Shown piece by piece: positions 26,799 through 36,006 of a stretch of 64,000 nucleotides of DNA. Source of the DNA: Kumtagia sp963839725 (GTDB taxonomy: Bacteria > Pseudomonadota > Alphaproteobacteria > Rhizobiales > Rhizobiaceae); NCBI GenBank assembly GCA_963839725.1, contig CAWIWT010000031.1, positions 124,001-188,000 on the forward strand. Reading direction: 5' to 3'. Below the pieces are notes generated by a model. The model saw nothing but the letters and a program-made list of their open reading frames with translations. It ran no database searches and had not been told where the DNA came from. The position numbers and the translations under genes were made by a program. The number at the start of each line of letters is the position of its first letter. Positions within the stretch are counted from its first letter, which is position 1.

Positions 26799-27552
26799 AT
26801 GCATACCGCCCCTTTGATCGAAATCTGTGTCGAAGGCATTGACGGGCTGATCGCCGCCCAAGAGGGCGGCGCGGATCGCGTCGAACTTTGCGCGTCCCTG
26901 CTGGAGGGCGGGATAACACCGAGTTTCGGTACCGTGCGCGAGGCATTGGGCGTTTCGGCGATACCGATTTCATGTAATCGTCCGCCCGCGCGGCGGCGAC
27001 TTCCTCTACAGCGAGCTCGAGCACAGCTCGATGGTCGCGGATGTGAAGACGTTGCGTGAAATGGGTGCAGCCGGTGTGGTCATTGGCTGCCTGAATGCCG
27101 ACGGCACGATCGATGAATCGCGCATGACCGAACTGGTCGAGGCCGCTGGTCCGCTGAATGTCACCTGCCACCGCGCCTTCGACATGACCCGCGATCCTTC
27201 AGAGGCGCTTGAGGCGCTGATCCGTTGCGGCGTCGGGCGTGTGCTCACGAGCGGCCAGCGCGACACTGCCGAGGAAGGCGCGGACCTGCTTGCAAGCCTG
27301 GTAAGGCAAGCCGGTGAGCGGATCATCGTGATGGGCTGCGGCGGGCTCGATGCCGGCAACATCGCGCGAATTCTGGCGAGTACCGGCTTGACGGAAATAC
27401 ATTTCGCCGCGCTCAGGGACGTGCCGAGCGGGATGATCTACCGCAACCCGAGTGTCGGCATGGGCGGCGCTGATCTGGATCGCGAATACCGCAATACGGT
27501 CACCGATGCGAATGCGGTGGCAGCGACGATTGCGGCTGTCAAGCCCGTTTAG
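26799..27552 (+). pseudogene. cutC: Copper homeostasis protein CutC, frameshifted
   Basis: A CutC TIM-barrel protein (about 250 residues) in two frames. The 5' frame starts at ATG 26799 with CAGGAG upstream and reads IEICVEGIDGLIAAQEGGAD, ALLEGGITPS-like ASLLEGGITPSFG and ALGVSAIPI. The second frame resumes HVIVRPRGGDFLYSELE and continues through CHRAFDMTRDP and VLTSGQRDTAEEGADLL to the stop at 27552. One extra T in the TTT at 26968-26970 accounts for the shift. CutC was linked to copper tolerance, but its biochemical role is uncertain. Whether this is a real mutation or an error cannot be told from the sequence. Confidence 0.88.
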
Positions 27553-27601
27553 GTTAAAGCAGGCAACTTACCAAGCTTTCAGCGAACAGAAGCCCTGCTT
27601 C

Positions 27602-28146
27602 TCAGGGCTTCGGCTCGAATACCTTGTACTCGCCCTTGCCGTTGATGCGCACGGTCTTTCCCGACAAAACCTGTATTGCTCCTTTTGCGACTTTTTCCTC
27701 AATGTCATCCAAGGCGCGTTTGGGATCGTCAAGGCGTACTCCCAACAGGCTATCGGCTGTGTAGCTCCACCAGGTAACCCGCTGCATGCGCTCGACGATA
27801 TCCGGTGAAAAGCGATTGCGGATGACCTTGGCCGGGACACCACCCACGATCGCGTACGATGGCACATCCTTGGTCACGACAGCGCCAGAACCGACGACTT
27901 TGCCGGTTCCAATGGTAACGCCTCGCTCGATGACAGCCCTTGTGCCGATCCCCACGTCATGACCGATTGCCACTCCTTCCGGCTGCGTGGGCGACGCCAG
28001 GTATTCATGATCCGGCCGTTGTGCCAGCGACGCGAGGCAAGGGAGTCTCCCATATTGAAATGGGTGAGTCGATAACCATCAGTCGGATGCTCGCCACCGC
28101 CAATCGTCACATCAGCTGCGATAAAGCAATAGCGGCCCGAATCCAC
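27602..28146 (-). pseudogene. CatB-like hexapeptide O-acetyltransferase, truncated and frameshifted
   Basis: Remnant of a left-handed beta-helix acetyltransferase. The upstream frame reads DSGRYCFIAADVTIGGGEHPTD and HNGRI; the downstream frame resumes HEYLASPTQPEG, VAIGHDVGIGTRAVI, VTKDVPSYAIVGGVPAKVIRN (pattern only) and ends EYKVFEPKP. Adding one C near 28013 (ATCATGAA to ATCCATGAA) rejoins the frames. The N-terminal part of the family is missing, because the upstream sequence runs directly into the clpX terminator. The gene is therefore dead by truncation as well as by the indel. Confidence 0.8.
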
Positions 28147-28192
28147 TTGATGCCCGATAAAAGGGTATTTGACAGAGCCACTGGAGTGAAAT

Positions 28193-28216
28193 GAAAACGG
28201 CGCCCGAAGGCGCCGC
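28193..28216 (-). terminator. Terminator after clpX
   Basis: Read on the minus strand, GGCGCC-TTCG-GGCGCC is followed by GTTTTC. It lies 29 bases past the clpX stop. The UUCG tetraloop and T run make it a convincing intrinsic terminator. Confidence 0.85.
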
Positions 28217-28242
28217 TACAACAGAACCTAAGCTCTAGATAA

Positions 28243-29514
28243 TCAGGCGCTGGCGCCTTTCTTTTCCTTCTGCTCGGAGTAGATGTAGAGGGGCCGGGCA
28301 CTGCCGGTCACGACCTCTTCCGAGATCACAACTTCTTGGACGCCTTCCAGCGCCGGAAGTTCGAACATGGTGTCCAGCAATATGGCTTCCATGATGGAGC
28401 GCAGCCCGCGCGCGCCAGTCTTGCGCTCGATGGCGCGCTTGGCGATGGCCGAGAGCGCATTCTCATGGAACGTCAGTTCCACGTTCTCCATCTCGAACAA
28501 GCGCTGATACTGTTTCACGAGAGCGTTCTTCGGCTCGGTGAGAATCTGGATCAACGCCGCTTCGTCGAGATCTTCCAGCGTCGCCAGAACCGGCAAGCGG
28601 CCGACAAACTCCGGAATGAGACCGAACTTCAGCAGATCCTCAGGCTCGACCATGCGGAAGAGATCGCCGGTGCGGCGATCTTCAGGCGAAGCGACCCTCG
28701 CGCTGAAACCGATCGAGGTCTTGCGGCCGCGATCCGAAATGATGCGGTCGAGGCCTGCGAATGCGCCGCCGCAGATGAACAGGATGTTGGCGGTGTCGAC
28801 CTGCAGGAACTCCTGCTGCGGATGCTTGCGGCCACCCTGCGGCGGAACCGAAGCAACAGTGCCTTCCATGATCTTCAGCAGCGCCTGCTGCACGCCTTCG
28901 CCCGACACGTCGCGGGTGATCGACGGATTGTCCGACTTACGCGAAATCTTGTCGATCTCGTCGATGTAGACGATGCCGCGCTGGGCGCGCTCGACATTGT
29001 AGTCGGCCGACTGCAGCAGCTTGAGAATGATGTTTTCGACATCCTCACCGACGTAGCCGGCTTCGGTCAGCGTCGTCGCATCGGCCATGGTGAACGGCAC
29101 GTCGATGATACGGGCGAGCGTCTGGGCAAGCAGCGTCTTGCCGCAGCCCGTAGGGCCGATCAGCAGGATGTTCGACTTCGCCAGTTCAACGTCATTGCTC
29201 TTCGTCGCATGCGCGAGACGCTTGTAGTGATTGTGGACCGCAACCGACAGCACGCGCTTGGCGTAAGGCTGTCCGATAACATAGTCGTCGAGGACCTTGA
29301 GGATTTCCTGCGGTGTCGGCACGCCCTCGCGCGACTTCACCATCGAGGTCTTGTTCTCCTCGCGAATGATGTCCATGCAAAGTTCGACACATTCGTCGCA
29401 GATGAAGACCGTCGGGCCGGCGATCAGCTTGCGAACCTCATGCTGGCTTTTGCCGCAGAACGAGCAGTAGAGCGTATTCTTAGAATCGCCGCCGCCAGTG
29501 CTGACTTTGCTCAT
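28243..29514 (-). CDS. clpX: ATP-dependent Clp protease ATP-binding subunit ClpX
   Basis: A 423-residue AAA+ unfoldase that feeds substrates to ClpP; in Alphaproteobacteria it also degrades CtrA. The N-terminal zinc-binding domain has CSFCGKSQHE and CDECVELC. The AAA+ core has Walker A GPTGCGKT, pore loop GYVGEDVEN, Walker B IVYIDEIDKI, the RKH loop GGRKHPQQE and sensor-2 KTGARGLRS. The ATG at 29514 is chosen, with AAAGGA about ten bases upstream; GTG 29520 is possible. clpP lies 305 bases upstream in the same direction. Confidence 0.97.
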   Translation of the reverse strand: MSKVSTGGGDSKNTLYCSFCGKSQHEVRKLIAGPTVFICDECVELCMDIIREENKTSMVKSREGVPTPQEILKVLDDYVIGQPYAKRVLSVAVHNHYKRLAHATKSNDVELAKSNILLIGPTGCGKTLLAQTLARIIDVPFTMADATTLTEAGYVGEDVENIILKLLQSADYNVERAQRGIVYIDEIDKISRKSDNPSITRDVSGEGVQQALLKIMEGTVASVPPQGGRKHPQQEFLQVDTANILFICGGAFAGLDRIISDRGRKTSIGFSARVASPEDRRTGDLFRMVEPEDLLKFGLIPEFVGRLPVLATLEDLDEAALIQILTEPKNALVKQYQRLFEMENVELTFHENALSAIAKRAIERKTGARGLRSIMEAILLDTMFELPALEGVQEVVISEEVVTGSARPLYIYSEQKEKKGASA

Positions 29515-29819
29515 CGTCACTTAGTCCTTTCAGTACCGCTCCCGCAACGAAGCGGCCAATCGTCGGCATCAAGTATTAGCCGCGCCAATGCCCTAATGCC
29601 AGCGGTTTGGCACGAACAAACGCTTCACGCCGACACAATTCACAATCATTGCGGCACTACCAAACCCCTGCCAGAAAGCTAAGCCGCCGAAATCAACATA
29701 GGCTTAACGTAGGCTGGCGGCTGCGTCGAGGAAACAGCAAACTGCGGCTGAATTGCCGCAGTCCCGGTAAAAAACCTGTCATTCTGCCGCCAGGCAGCTC
29801 CTGACTTTGGGTTAGGACC
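29515..29819. other. clpP-clpX intergenic region
   Basis: About 305 bases between clpP and clpX, both on the minus strand. Just after clpP, on the minus strand, a CTGCC-TGG-CGGCAG hairpin is followed some bases later by TTTTTT, a possible weak terminator. The remainder must contain the clpX promoter, but I cannot assign hexamers with confidence. Confidence 0.4.
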
Positions 29820-30449
29820 CTAAGCTTTGGCGCCTTCGATTTCTTCGCGCGAGGTAAGTACCTTGTCAATCAGCCCGAGCTCTAGCGCCTGGTCGGTGGT
29901 CAGGAAGTTGTCGCGTTCCATGGCGTTGTGGACTGTCTCGTAGTCCTGGCCGGTATGCCTGACATAGATTTCGTTCAGACGGCGCTTCAGCCGTTCGGTG
30001 AACTGGGCGTGGATCATGATATCCGTCGCCTGCCCCTGATAACCGCCCGACGGCTGATGCACCATGATCTGCGCGTTCGGAGTGCAGAAGCGCATGTCCT
30101 TCGCGCCGGCTGTCAGCAACAGCGAAGCGGCCGACATCGCCTGACCGACGCAGAGCGTCGAGACGGGCGGCTTGATGAACTGCATCGTGTCGTACATCGC
30201 CAGACCGCTGGTGACCACGCCACCAGGCGAGTTGATGTACATGTTGATTTCCTTCTTCGGGTTCTCCGCTTCCAGGAAAAGCAGCTGGGCGCATACCAGC
30301 GACGCCATGCCGTCTTCGATCGGGCCCGTGATGAAGATGATGCGCTCCTTCAGCAGCCGCGAGAAGATGTCGTAGGCGCGCTCGCCGCGATTGGTCTGCT
30401 CGACCACCATCGGCACGAGGTTCATATAGGTTTCGATGGGGCTCTTCAT
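29820..30449 (-). CDS. clpP: ATP-dependent Clp protease proteolytic subunit
   Basis: A 209-residue serine peptidase forming the tetradecameric Clp chamber. The nucleophile lies in CVGQAMSAAS (Ser about 105), the His in QIMVHQPSGG (about 130), and the Asp in MERDNFLTTDQA (about 180). The short N-terminal propeptide region MKSPIETYMNLVPMVVEQ is typical. It is transcribed in the same direction as clpX. Confidence 0.97.
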   Translation of the reverse strand: MKSPIETYMNLVPMVVEQTNRGERAYDIFSRLLKERIIFITGPIEDGMASLVCAQLLFLEAENPKKEINMYINSPGGVVTSGLAMYDTMQFIKPPVSTLCVGQAMSAASLLLTAGAKDMRFCTPNAQIMVHQPSGGYQGQATDIMIHAQFTERLKRRLNEIYVRHTGQDYETVHNAMERDNFLTTDQALELGLIDKVLTSREEIEGAKA

Positions 30450-30723
30450 GGCAGTCCTCGTTTGTGCGGAATCCGGCCTGCGCCGGCGGAATCGAAGCGT
30501 GTATGGTTATCCTGTAGATAGGATGCCCACTCCGCCTTGCGCAAGGCCGCGCGTTACGCTGCCGCCGGTAACCTTGCTTGTTAACGACGGCGGTAAATCC
30601 CCTCTTTTCCGCAACGTCATGCGCCCTGTTGTCGTCAGCTCGCAACGCTGCTGCCCCCGCCGATAGCGGGGGCGTCGCTAGTTGGGGTTTCAGGTTACCC
30701 GATCTGACCGATCTGACCGCCGC

Positions 30724-33117
30724 TCAGTTCAGCTGAACAGTCAGCTTGTCGATCGTGCCGGTGAACCTGAATGGCACTTGATAGTCCTTGTCTTCGACGC
30801 CAGTGCGGGTATCGACGCCGACGTCGAAGGTTTCGTCAATCGTCATGAGGAAGGGCACGGTGTGCGCAACCTTTTGACTGGCGACTTCCTTGCCATCGAC
30901 GTTCAGAACTCCGGTGCCGCCCTTGCCGGCGCCGCCGCCGTCGTATTTGAAGTCGAACGAGATGGTGTGCTTGCCCGGAGTGAGTGCGTCCTGACCTTCC
31001 CAACGGAATTTTTCCAGCGCTAGGAGGTTGTAGAGGAAGACAGGCTTGCCCTCCAGCAGGTAAAGCCCGTAACCGCCGAAGCGGCCGCCCTGAGTGACCA
31101 GCATCCCATCGCTGCCGTCCTGCGGGACGTCCACCTCGGCCGTGACGGAGTAGGATTTGTTGACGATGTCGGGCGCGTTTCCGGATGGAATCCCGGATAT
31201 TTCACCCGAGTAAGCAAACGAGGTTTTCCCGGCGGTGGCACTCGGCCGTGGTGAGAGAACGCGTTCGAGAAAGTCGTTGTCGAGCGGAAATACGTTATAC
31301 TTTGCCGCCTCGACGAGGAACAGTTCCTTCATTTCCTGAAGCTTTTCAGGCATCTTGGCCGCGAGGTCGTCGTTCTGCGAATAATCCTCGTTGAGATTGT
31401 AGAGTTCCCAATTGTAGCCATTGACCACGTCGGGCATCTTGCCCAGTCCCAGCAACCAAGGCGCGAGAGGTGGAGTCGTGGATGCGATCCAGCCGTCGTG
31501 GTAGATGGCTCGGTTGGCCAACATCTCGAAATACTGGGTCGTGCGAGTGGAGGGCGCCTCGGCGTTCGCCTTGTCCCATGTATAGGCCATGCTCACGCCT
31601 TCGATCGGCTTCTGCGCAACGCCGTTGACCATCACGGGAGCCGGAATGCCGGTCTCTTCGAGGATCGTTGGCACGATGTCGATCATATGGTGGAACTGCG
31701 TGCGGATGCCGCCGGCGTCCTTGATGCGCGCGGGCCACGCCATGGCCATGCCTTGCCGGGTGCCGCCGAAGTGCGACGCCACCTGCTTGGTCCATTTGAA
31801 CGGCGTGTCGAAGGCCCAAGACCACGCCACCGACATATGTGGCTGTGTTTTGTCCGAACCCCAGACATCGTAATACTTTAGCTGCTCCTCGACAGGAACG
31901 TTGATGCCTTCGATCGCGGCCAAGTCGAACGGCGTACCAACGGTGGAACCTTCGGCGCTGGTGCCATTGTCGCCTTCGATGTAGATGATGAGCGTGTTGT
32001 CGAGCTTGCCCAAATCGTCCACCGCTTGGATTACCCGTCCGATCTCATTGTCGGTATAGGCCACATAGGCGGCATAGACCTCGGCTTGGCGCGCGAAGAG
32101 CTTCTTGCTGTCGGCATCGAGCGTATCCCATTTGGGCAAATCGTCCGGCCACGGCGTCAATTTCGTGTTGGCCGGAATCACGCCGAGCTTCTTCTGGTTG
32201 GCGAATATCTCGTCGCGCATGGCATTCCAGCCCATGTCGAACTTGCCCTTGAACTTGTCGATCCATTCCGGGGTTGGATGATGGGGTGCGTGGGTGCCGC
32301 CAGGCACGTAGTAAAGGAGGAACGGCTTGTCGGGCGCGACTACGTTGAGTTGCCGCACGTAACCGATCGCCTCATCCGCCATGTCGGTGATGAGGTTGTA
32401 ACCGGGTTTTCCGATCCATGGAAAAATCTGGGTGTGGTCACGAAACAGATAAGGAGTCCACTGGTCGGTCTCGCCGCCCATGAAGCCATAAAAATACTCG
32501 AAACCCATCCCCGAGGGCCATTGGTCGTATGGGCCCGCCACGCTGTACAGATAGGTGGGCGTGTTGTGGTTCTTGCCGAACCAGGACGTCGCATAGCCGT
32601 TGTCTTTCAGGATTTCGCCAATGCTGGCGTTTTCGAGGCCGAGGATGGAATCATATCCCGGATAACCGGTGGCCTGCTCGGAAATCACGCCGAAACCTAC
32701 GGAGTGGTGATTGCGTCCGGTGATCAGCGCCGCTCGTGAGGGTGAACAGAGCGCTGTCGAATGGAACTGCGTATAGCGCAGACCCGTCTGGGCTATACGA
32801 TCGAGCGCCGGCGTGGGGATGACGCCGCCGAACGTGCCTGAAACGCCATACCCCGCGTCGTCGGTCATGATCAACAGGATGTTGGGGGCACCCTTCGGGG
32901 GGACAACCTGCGGCGGCCAGTAGGGTTTCGAGTCCTTGGCGCTGAGACCAATTTCGCCACCGAACGCCGGCGGCGGATTGGGAAGATAGCGCCCGTCCAC
33001 TGTCGTCGTCGCATCGGGCGAGCCTGGCGTGCCGGTGATCGTCTGCGCGTGTAACGGGGTGATGTAGAATCCGGTTGAGATTAGCAATGAGGATAGCAGC
33101 AGCGTGTGGAGTTTCAT
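30724..33117 (-). CDS. Secreted arylsulfatase
   Basis: A 797-residue sulfatase with a signal peptide (MKLHTLLLSSLLISTGFYIT, cleavage probably after HAQ). The N-terminal metal site is NILLIMTDDAGYGVSG. The formylglycine consensus CSPSRAALITGRN has the C-x-P-x-R core, so it is the Cys type needing formylglycine-generating enzyme. GGTHAPHHPTPEWI and KWTKQVASHFGGTR supply later active-site residues. A C-terminal all-beta segment of about 200 residues follows. Substrate is unknown; desulfation of aromatic or sugar sulfates in the periplasm is the family role. The ATG at 33117 follows GGAAGAGG. The gene is long for the family but complete. Confidence 0.9.
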   Translation of the reverse strand: MKLHTLLLSSLLISTGFYITPLHAQTITGTPGSPDATTTVDGRYLPNPPPAFGGEIGLSAKDSKPYWPPQVVPPKGAPNILLIMTDDAGYGVSGTFGGVIPTPALDRIAQTGLRYTQFHSTALCSPSRAALITGRNHHSVGFGVISEQATGYPGYDSILGLENASIGEILKDNGYATSWFGKNHNTPTYLYSVAGPYDQWPSGMGFEYFYGFMGGETDQWTPYLFRDHTQIFPWIGKPGYNLITDMADEAIGYVRQLNVVAPDKPFLLYYVPGGTHAPHHPTPEWIDKFKGKFDMGWNAMRDEIFANQKKLGVIPANTKLTPWPDDLPKWDTLDADSKKLFARQAEVYAAYVAYTDNEIGRVIQAVDDLGKLDNTLIIYIEGDNGTSAEGSTVGTPFDLAAIEGINVPVEEQLKYYDVWGSDKTQPHMSVAWSWAFDTPFKWTKQVASHFGGTRQGMAMAWPARIKDAGGIRTQFHHMIDIVPTILEETGIPAPVMVNGVAQKPIEGVSMAYTWDKANAEAPSTRTTQYFEMLANRAIYHDGWIASTTPPLAPWLLGLGKMPDVVNGYNWELYNLNEDYSQNDDLAAKMPEKLQEMKELFLVEAAKYNVFPLDNDFLERVLSPRPSATAGKTSFAYSGEISGIPSGNAPDIVNKSYSVTAEVDVPQDGSDGMLVTQGGRFGGYGLYLLEGKPVFLYNLLALEKFRWEGQDALTPGKHTISFDFKYDGGGAGKGGTGVLNVDGKEVASQKVAHTVPFLMTIDETFDVGVDTRTGVEDKDYQVPFRFTGTIDKLTVQLN

Positions 33118-33355
33118 GACGTGCCTCTTCCGCCTCCCTGTCGGTGGTTGGACTGCTCTTGGTTTGCGCCCGCACTTCTCTGCACTGACTACTGGTCGTC
33201 TAAATATGAACCGTGCAGGACGCCTGATCGGTTTCAGGTGGATGCTCTTAAAAAGTGCAGGCTGACGCTTGTCTATCAATAAATCAAGTACGTTGCAGTT
33301 ACGTGACCTGCATCCTCGGGCCACGGCCTGCTTCCACGCAAAGCGGCGCTCCGGC
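33118..33355. other. Upstream region of the arylsulfatase
   Basis: About 240 bases with no gene. It includes an AT-rich section near 33265-33300 that could hold the sulfatase promoter. No operator-like repeat was found. Confidence 0.4.
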
Positions 33356-33491
33356 AGCCTAAGCACGCAGCCAGCATTTTAGCCAATTCGACGTCACCGT
33401 TGCCGACGGCAGCCGCCACGCGGCGTCCGACTGCTGCGCCGAACCTGTAGCCATGGGCCGGAACATGCTGAAATTATTAGACATTTGCCTC
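33356..33491 (-). pseudogene. Duplicated 3' fragment of an FAD oxidoreductase gene
   Basis: This segment matches the last roughly 130 bases of the intact FAD oxidoreductase gene at 34785-34920. It shares GGCAAATGYCTAATMATTTC (Y and M mark the differing bases) and AGCATGTT, and encodes GKCLIISACSG before an extra C shifts the frame. It ends LRA-stop. It abuts the 3' end of marR. The intervening marR and methyltransferase genes lie between the two copies, which suggests a duplicated or replaced oxidoreductase gene. Confidence 0.8.
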
Positions 33492-33493
33492 TC

Positions 33494-33979
33494 TCAGCAG
33501 CCCGAGCGCTCCTTTGCCTCATCGCTGAGCCGCCGCACGATATCGGTGGTCTTGCGGATGTCCGCCTCGCTCATATCAGCGCCCATCGTCGAGGCGATTG
33601 CAAGGAACCGGGTGCTCAACTCGCGATAGCGCCCTTCACCCTTGGGCGTGAGGCGCACCAGCTTCGATCGACGATGCCTTGGATTGTCGATGAACTCCAC
33701 AAGCCCCTCGCCCGCCAACTCGTCCGCCAACCGCTGCATGCGCTGGCGGCTGGTCGGGCGCATCTGGGCGATCCGCGGCACGGTGAGAGGACCAAGCAGC
33801 GCCAGGCTGCGCATGAAACCGAACGCGCCGCCGCCCCAGCTCGTGATCAGTCCGGTCTTTTGACCAATGGCCCGCAAGCGAAAAAAGAACTGCGCCACTT
33901 CCAGCATCAGGTCCGCGATCGCCTCGCCCTTGCTGCTGACGCTCGGACCTACCGGTTTTCTCGGTTGCACCGTCGCCAT
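33494..33979 (-). CDS. MarR family transcriptional regulator
   Basis: A 161-residue winged-helix repressor. The recognition region reads LTVPRIAQMRPTSRQRMQRL and the wing FIDNPRHRRSKLVRLTPKG with the conserved D-x-R-x-x-R. C-terminal helices form the dimer interface. It is divergent from the methyltransferase gene, and the 124-bp gap contains two operator-like palindromes, which is the usual auto-regulatory layout. Its stop lies at the edge of the duplicated oxidoreductase fragment, so the last residues (ERSGC) may have been altered. Confidence 0.9.
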   Translation of the reverse strand: MATVQPRKPVGPSVSSKGEAIADLMLEVAQFFFRLRAIGQKTGLITSWGGGAFGFMRSLALLGPLTVPRIAQMRPTSRQRMQRLADELAGEGLVEFIDNPRHRRSKLVRLTPKGEGRYRELSTRFLAIASTMGADMSEADIRKTTDIVRRLSDEAKERSGC

Positions 33980-34003
33980 CCCCTTCCGCTACGCTACCGC
34001 AGA

Positions 34004-34022
34004 TTGACACCTATGTTGTCAA
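34004..34022. promoter_or_regulatory. Candidate MarR operator 1
   Basis: TTGACACCTATGTTGTCAA, an inverted repeat of TTGACA/TGTCAA with a seven-base centre, lies 25 bases upstream of the marR start. Confidence 0.6.
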
Positions 34023-34031
34023 CGACTAGAA

Positions 34032-34049
34032 TGACACCTGAGTTGTCGA
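34032..34049. promoter_or_regulatory. Candidate MarR operator 2
   Basis: TGACACCTGAGTTGTCGA repeats operator 1 (TGACACCTRWGTTGTC core) 27 bases further on. Two identically spaced sites between divergent genes support binding by the adjacent MarR protein. Confidence 0.6.
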
Positions 34050-34103
34050 TCTAGCGCCGATACTGACCTTCGACGCATTGCATGGCAAGTAGGAGGAGCC
34101 GGC

Positions 34104-34598
34104 ATGGGCTCTGCCCACCAACAGCCCAGCGACGCCGCAACCGCGGGCGTCATAATGCGGCCACCGCTGCTATACCTGGCCTGCCTGCTCCTGGGGCTTG
34201 CCTTGGATCGGGTGTTGCCCTTGCCGGTCACCTTGGCGGAGACCGCCCTGATTCGTTGGACGGCGGGCGGCGGACTTATCGCAATCGGCCTCGCTTTCAT
34301 GGCCGCGGGAATTCGCAACTTCTCTCGCGCCGCCACGCCGGTGCCCACCAACCAGCCCGTCCGCGCGCTGGTCACAACCGGCATACACGGTTGGAGCCGC
34401 AATCCGATCTACGTCGGCATGTTTCTCCTCTATACCGGCATCGGCATTGCCACGCGCAGCCCTTGGGTCCTCATCCTCGTGCTTCCGCTCTTCATCATCC
34501 TGCGCTACGGCGTGGTTGCGCGCGAAGAGGCGTATCTCGAGCGGCGCTTCGGCGATGCCTACCGCGACTACAAAGCTCGTGTCCGCCGCTGGCTGTAA
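34104..34598 (+). CDS. Isoprenylcysteine carboxyl methyltransferase family protein
   Basis: A 164-residue membrane protein of the ICMT/PEMT superfamily with four hydrophobic spans. The conserved SAM-binding end is present: VTTGIHGWSRNPIYVGMFLL, then REEAYLERRFGDAYRDYKARVRRWL (pattern only). Bacterial members methylate small or lipid substrates that are mostly unknown. The start ATG 34104 has AGGAGGAG seven bases upstream. It is probably controlled by the divergent MarR regulator. Confidence 0.85.
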   Translation: MGSAHQQPSDAATAGVIMRPPLLYLACLLLGLALDRVLPLPVTLAETALIRWTAGGGLIAIGLAFMAAGIRNFSRAATPVPTNQPVRALVTTGIHGWSRNPIYVGMFLLYTGIGIATRSPWVLILVLPLFIILRYGVVAREEAYLERRFGDAYRDYKARVRRWL

Positions 34599-34772
34599 CC
34601 GTTGAGCAAGCGGTCCTGGGATCCCGGAGGCCGAATTGAGGTCGTGCCACGCCGCAGTCGGCATTGTGGGTCCGATGCTCGGCCTCCTGCGCCACGATCC
34701 ATGGTGACCCGCTTGTCTGCAGCAGCCCGATCCGCTTTGTGGATCGACCCTCTCACAAGAGGGAGAACGCCG

Positions 34773-35909
34773 CTACACGGCCTCAGCACGCAGCCAGCGT
34801 TTCAAACCGTCGACGTCACCGGTATCGATCGCTGCGGCGGCACGGCGGCCGACTGCAGCGCCGAACTTGTAACCATGGCCTGAACATGCTGAAATGATTA
34901 GGCATTTGCCTTTCTGAGCAGCGAAGAAGCGCTGGTCCGATGTGAAGGTGTACGCACAGGTGACGACATTGGTCACGAGATACTCTTCGACCCGTGCGAT
35001 CGGCGGCGAGAACAGGTTGCGGATCGCCTCGCCCTCGCCCGGCACCGGCTCGCGGTTCCAGTCGGCATCCGAGGTCGGTACCTTGTGCAGCCCGGAGCCG
35101 AACTTCATGCCGGCGCCGCCGGACGGCGGGATCATGTAACCGTCTGTTGTTCCACCAACGTCGAGGATGGCCGGCGCAGCTTCCCATGCGGCTTTGAGGT
35201 CCGCCGGCGGTTCCACATAGGCGAGCGCGGTGCGGTAGGTTTTCAGCGTTCCAGCCAACTCCGGGAACAATTTCAACACCCAGGCGCCAGCCGTGACGAC
35301 GATCCTGTCGCCGGTAACGACGCTGCCATCCGCGAGGGCTACGCGCCCGCGATCAGCGTCGATGGTGGCGACCTTGCTGTTTTCGTACACGTTGACGGAG
35401 GCATTTCCACGCCGACCGCAACCGCTCACGGCATGGGCGCGGAGCCAGCCCAGCAATCCGGCGGCGATGCGCCGGCAGAACAGCGCCCCGCCTTCCTTCG
35501 AGAAGTAGGCGTAGCGGAACGTCCCGGCCTCAAGGAAGGGCCATTTGGCGACAGCCTCCGCCGGTTGGTAGAGCTCGAAAGGATAGCCGCCCTCCTCCAG
35601 CCCCTCGCGGTATATTTCCGCTTCGTCGCCCGGCTCGCGCGAGATGCACATGAAGCCGCGCGGATCGAGATACGTCTCGCCAAGATCGGCCCACATCTCG
35701 TCCCAGGCGTCGTAGGCTTCGCTGATCAGCCGGCCGTAACCGGAGGCTTTCCCGTAGGCGCGGCGGATAATGCGGTGATGATCGCCGGAAGCGGCCAGCG
35801 GATTGGGTATGGGGCCTTGTTCGAGAAGAGTGACGCTGTGACCGGCCTTGGCCAGCGACCACGCGGTGGACAGCCCCGCTATGCCCGCGCCGACAACGAT
35901 GACGTTCAT
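34773..35909 (-). CDS. FAD-dependent oxidoreductase (DAO/MTOX-like)
   Basis: A 378-residue flavoprotein. The N-terminal dinucleotide motif is NVIVVGAGIAGLSTAWSLAKAG, followed by VTLLEQGPIPN and HHRIIRRAYGK. The C-terminal ISACSGHGYKFGAAVGR is the second FAD contact of the DAO superfamily, with the S-G-H-G-x-K pattern of sarcosine and methyltryptophan oxidases. An N-methyl amino acid is the likely substrate class; the exact one is unknown. It is divergent from the P450 with about 98 bp between them. A degenerate copy of its 3' end lies at 33356-33491. Confidence 0.85.
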   Translation of the reverse strand: MNVIVVGAGIAGLSTAWSLAKAGHSVTLLEQGPIPNPLAASGDHHRIIRRAYGKASGYGRLISEAYDAWDEMWADLGETYLDPRGFMCISREPGDEAEIYREGLEEGGYPFELYQPAEAVAKWPFLEAGTFRYAYFSKEGGALFCRRIAAGLLGWLRAHAVSGCGRRGNASVNVYENSKVATIDADRGRVALADGSVVTGDRIVVTAGAWVLKLFPELAGTLKTYRTALAYVEPPADLKAAWEAAPAILDVGGTTDGYMIPPSGGAGMKFGSGLHKVPTSDADWNREPVPGEGEAIRNLFSPPIARVEEYLVTNVVTCAYTFTSDQRFFAAQKGKCLIISACSGHGYKFGAAVGRRAAAAIDTGDVDGLKRWLRAEAV

Positions 35910-36006
35910 TGCGGTCTGCCCTGCACTTTCTGCGCCATCAAACGGCGCGCCGTGTGCTGACCATACGGGCTGGCGGGAACCGGGCAAGGCGTTCTATTGG
36001 TCCACG

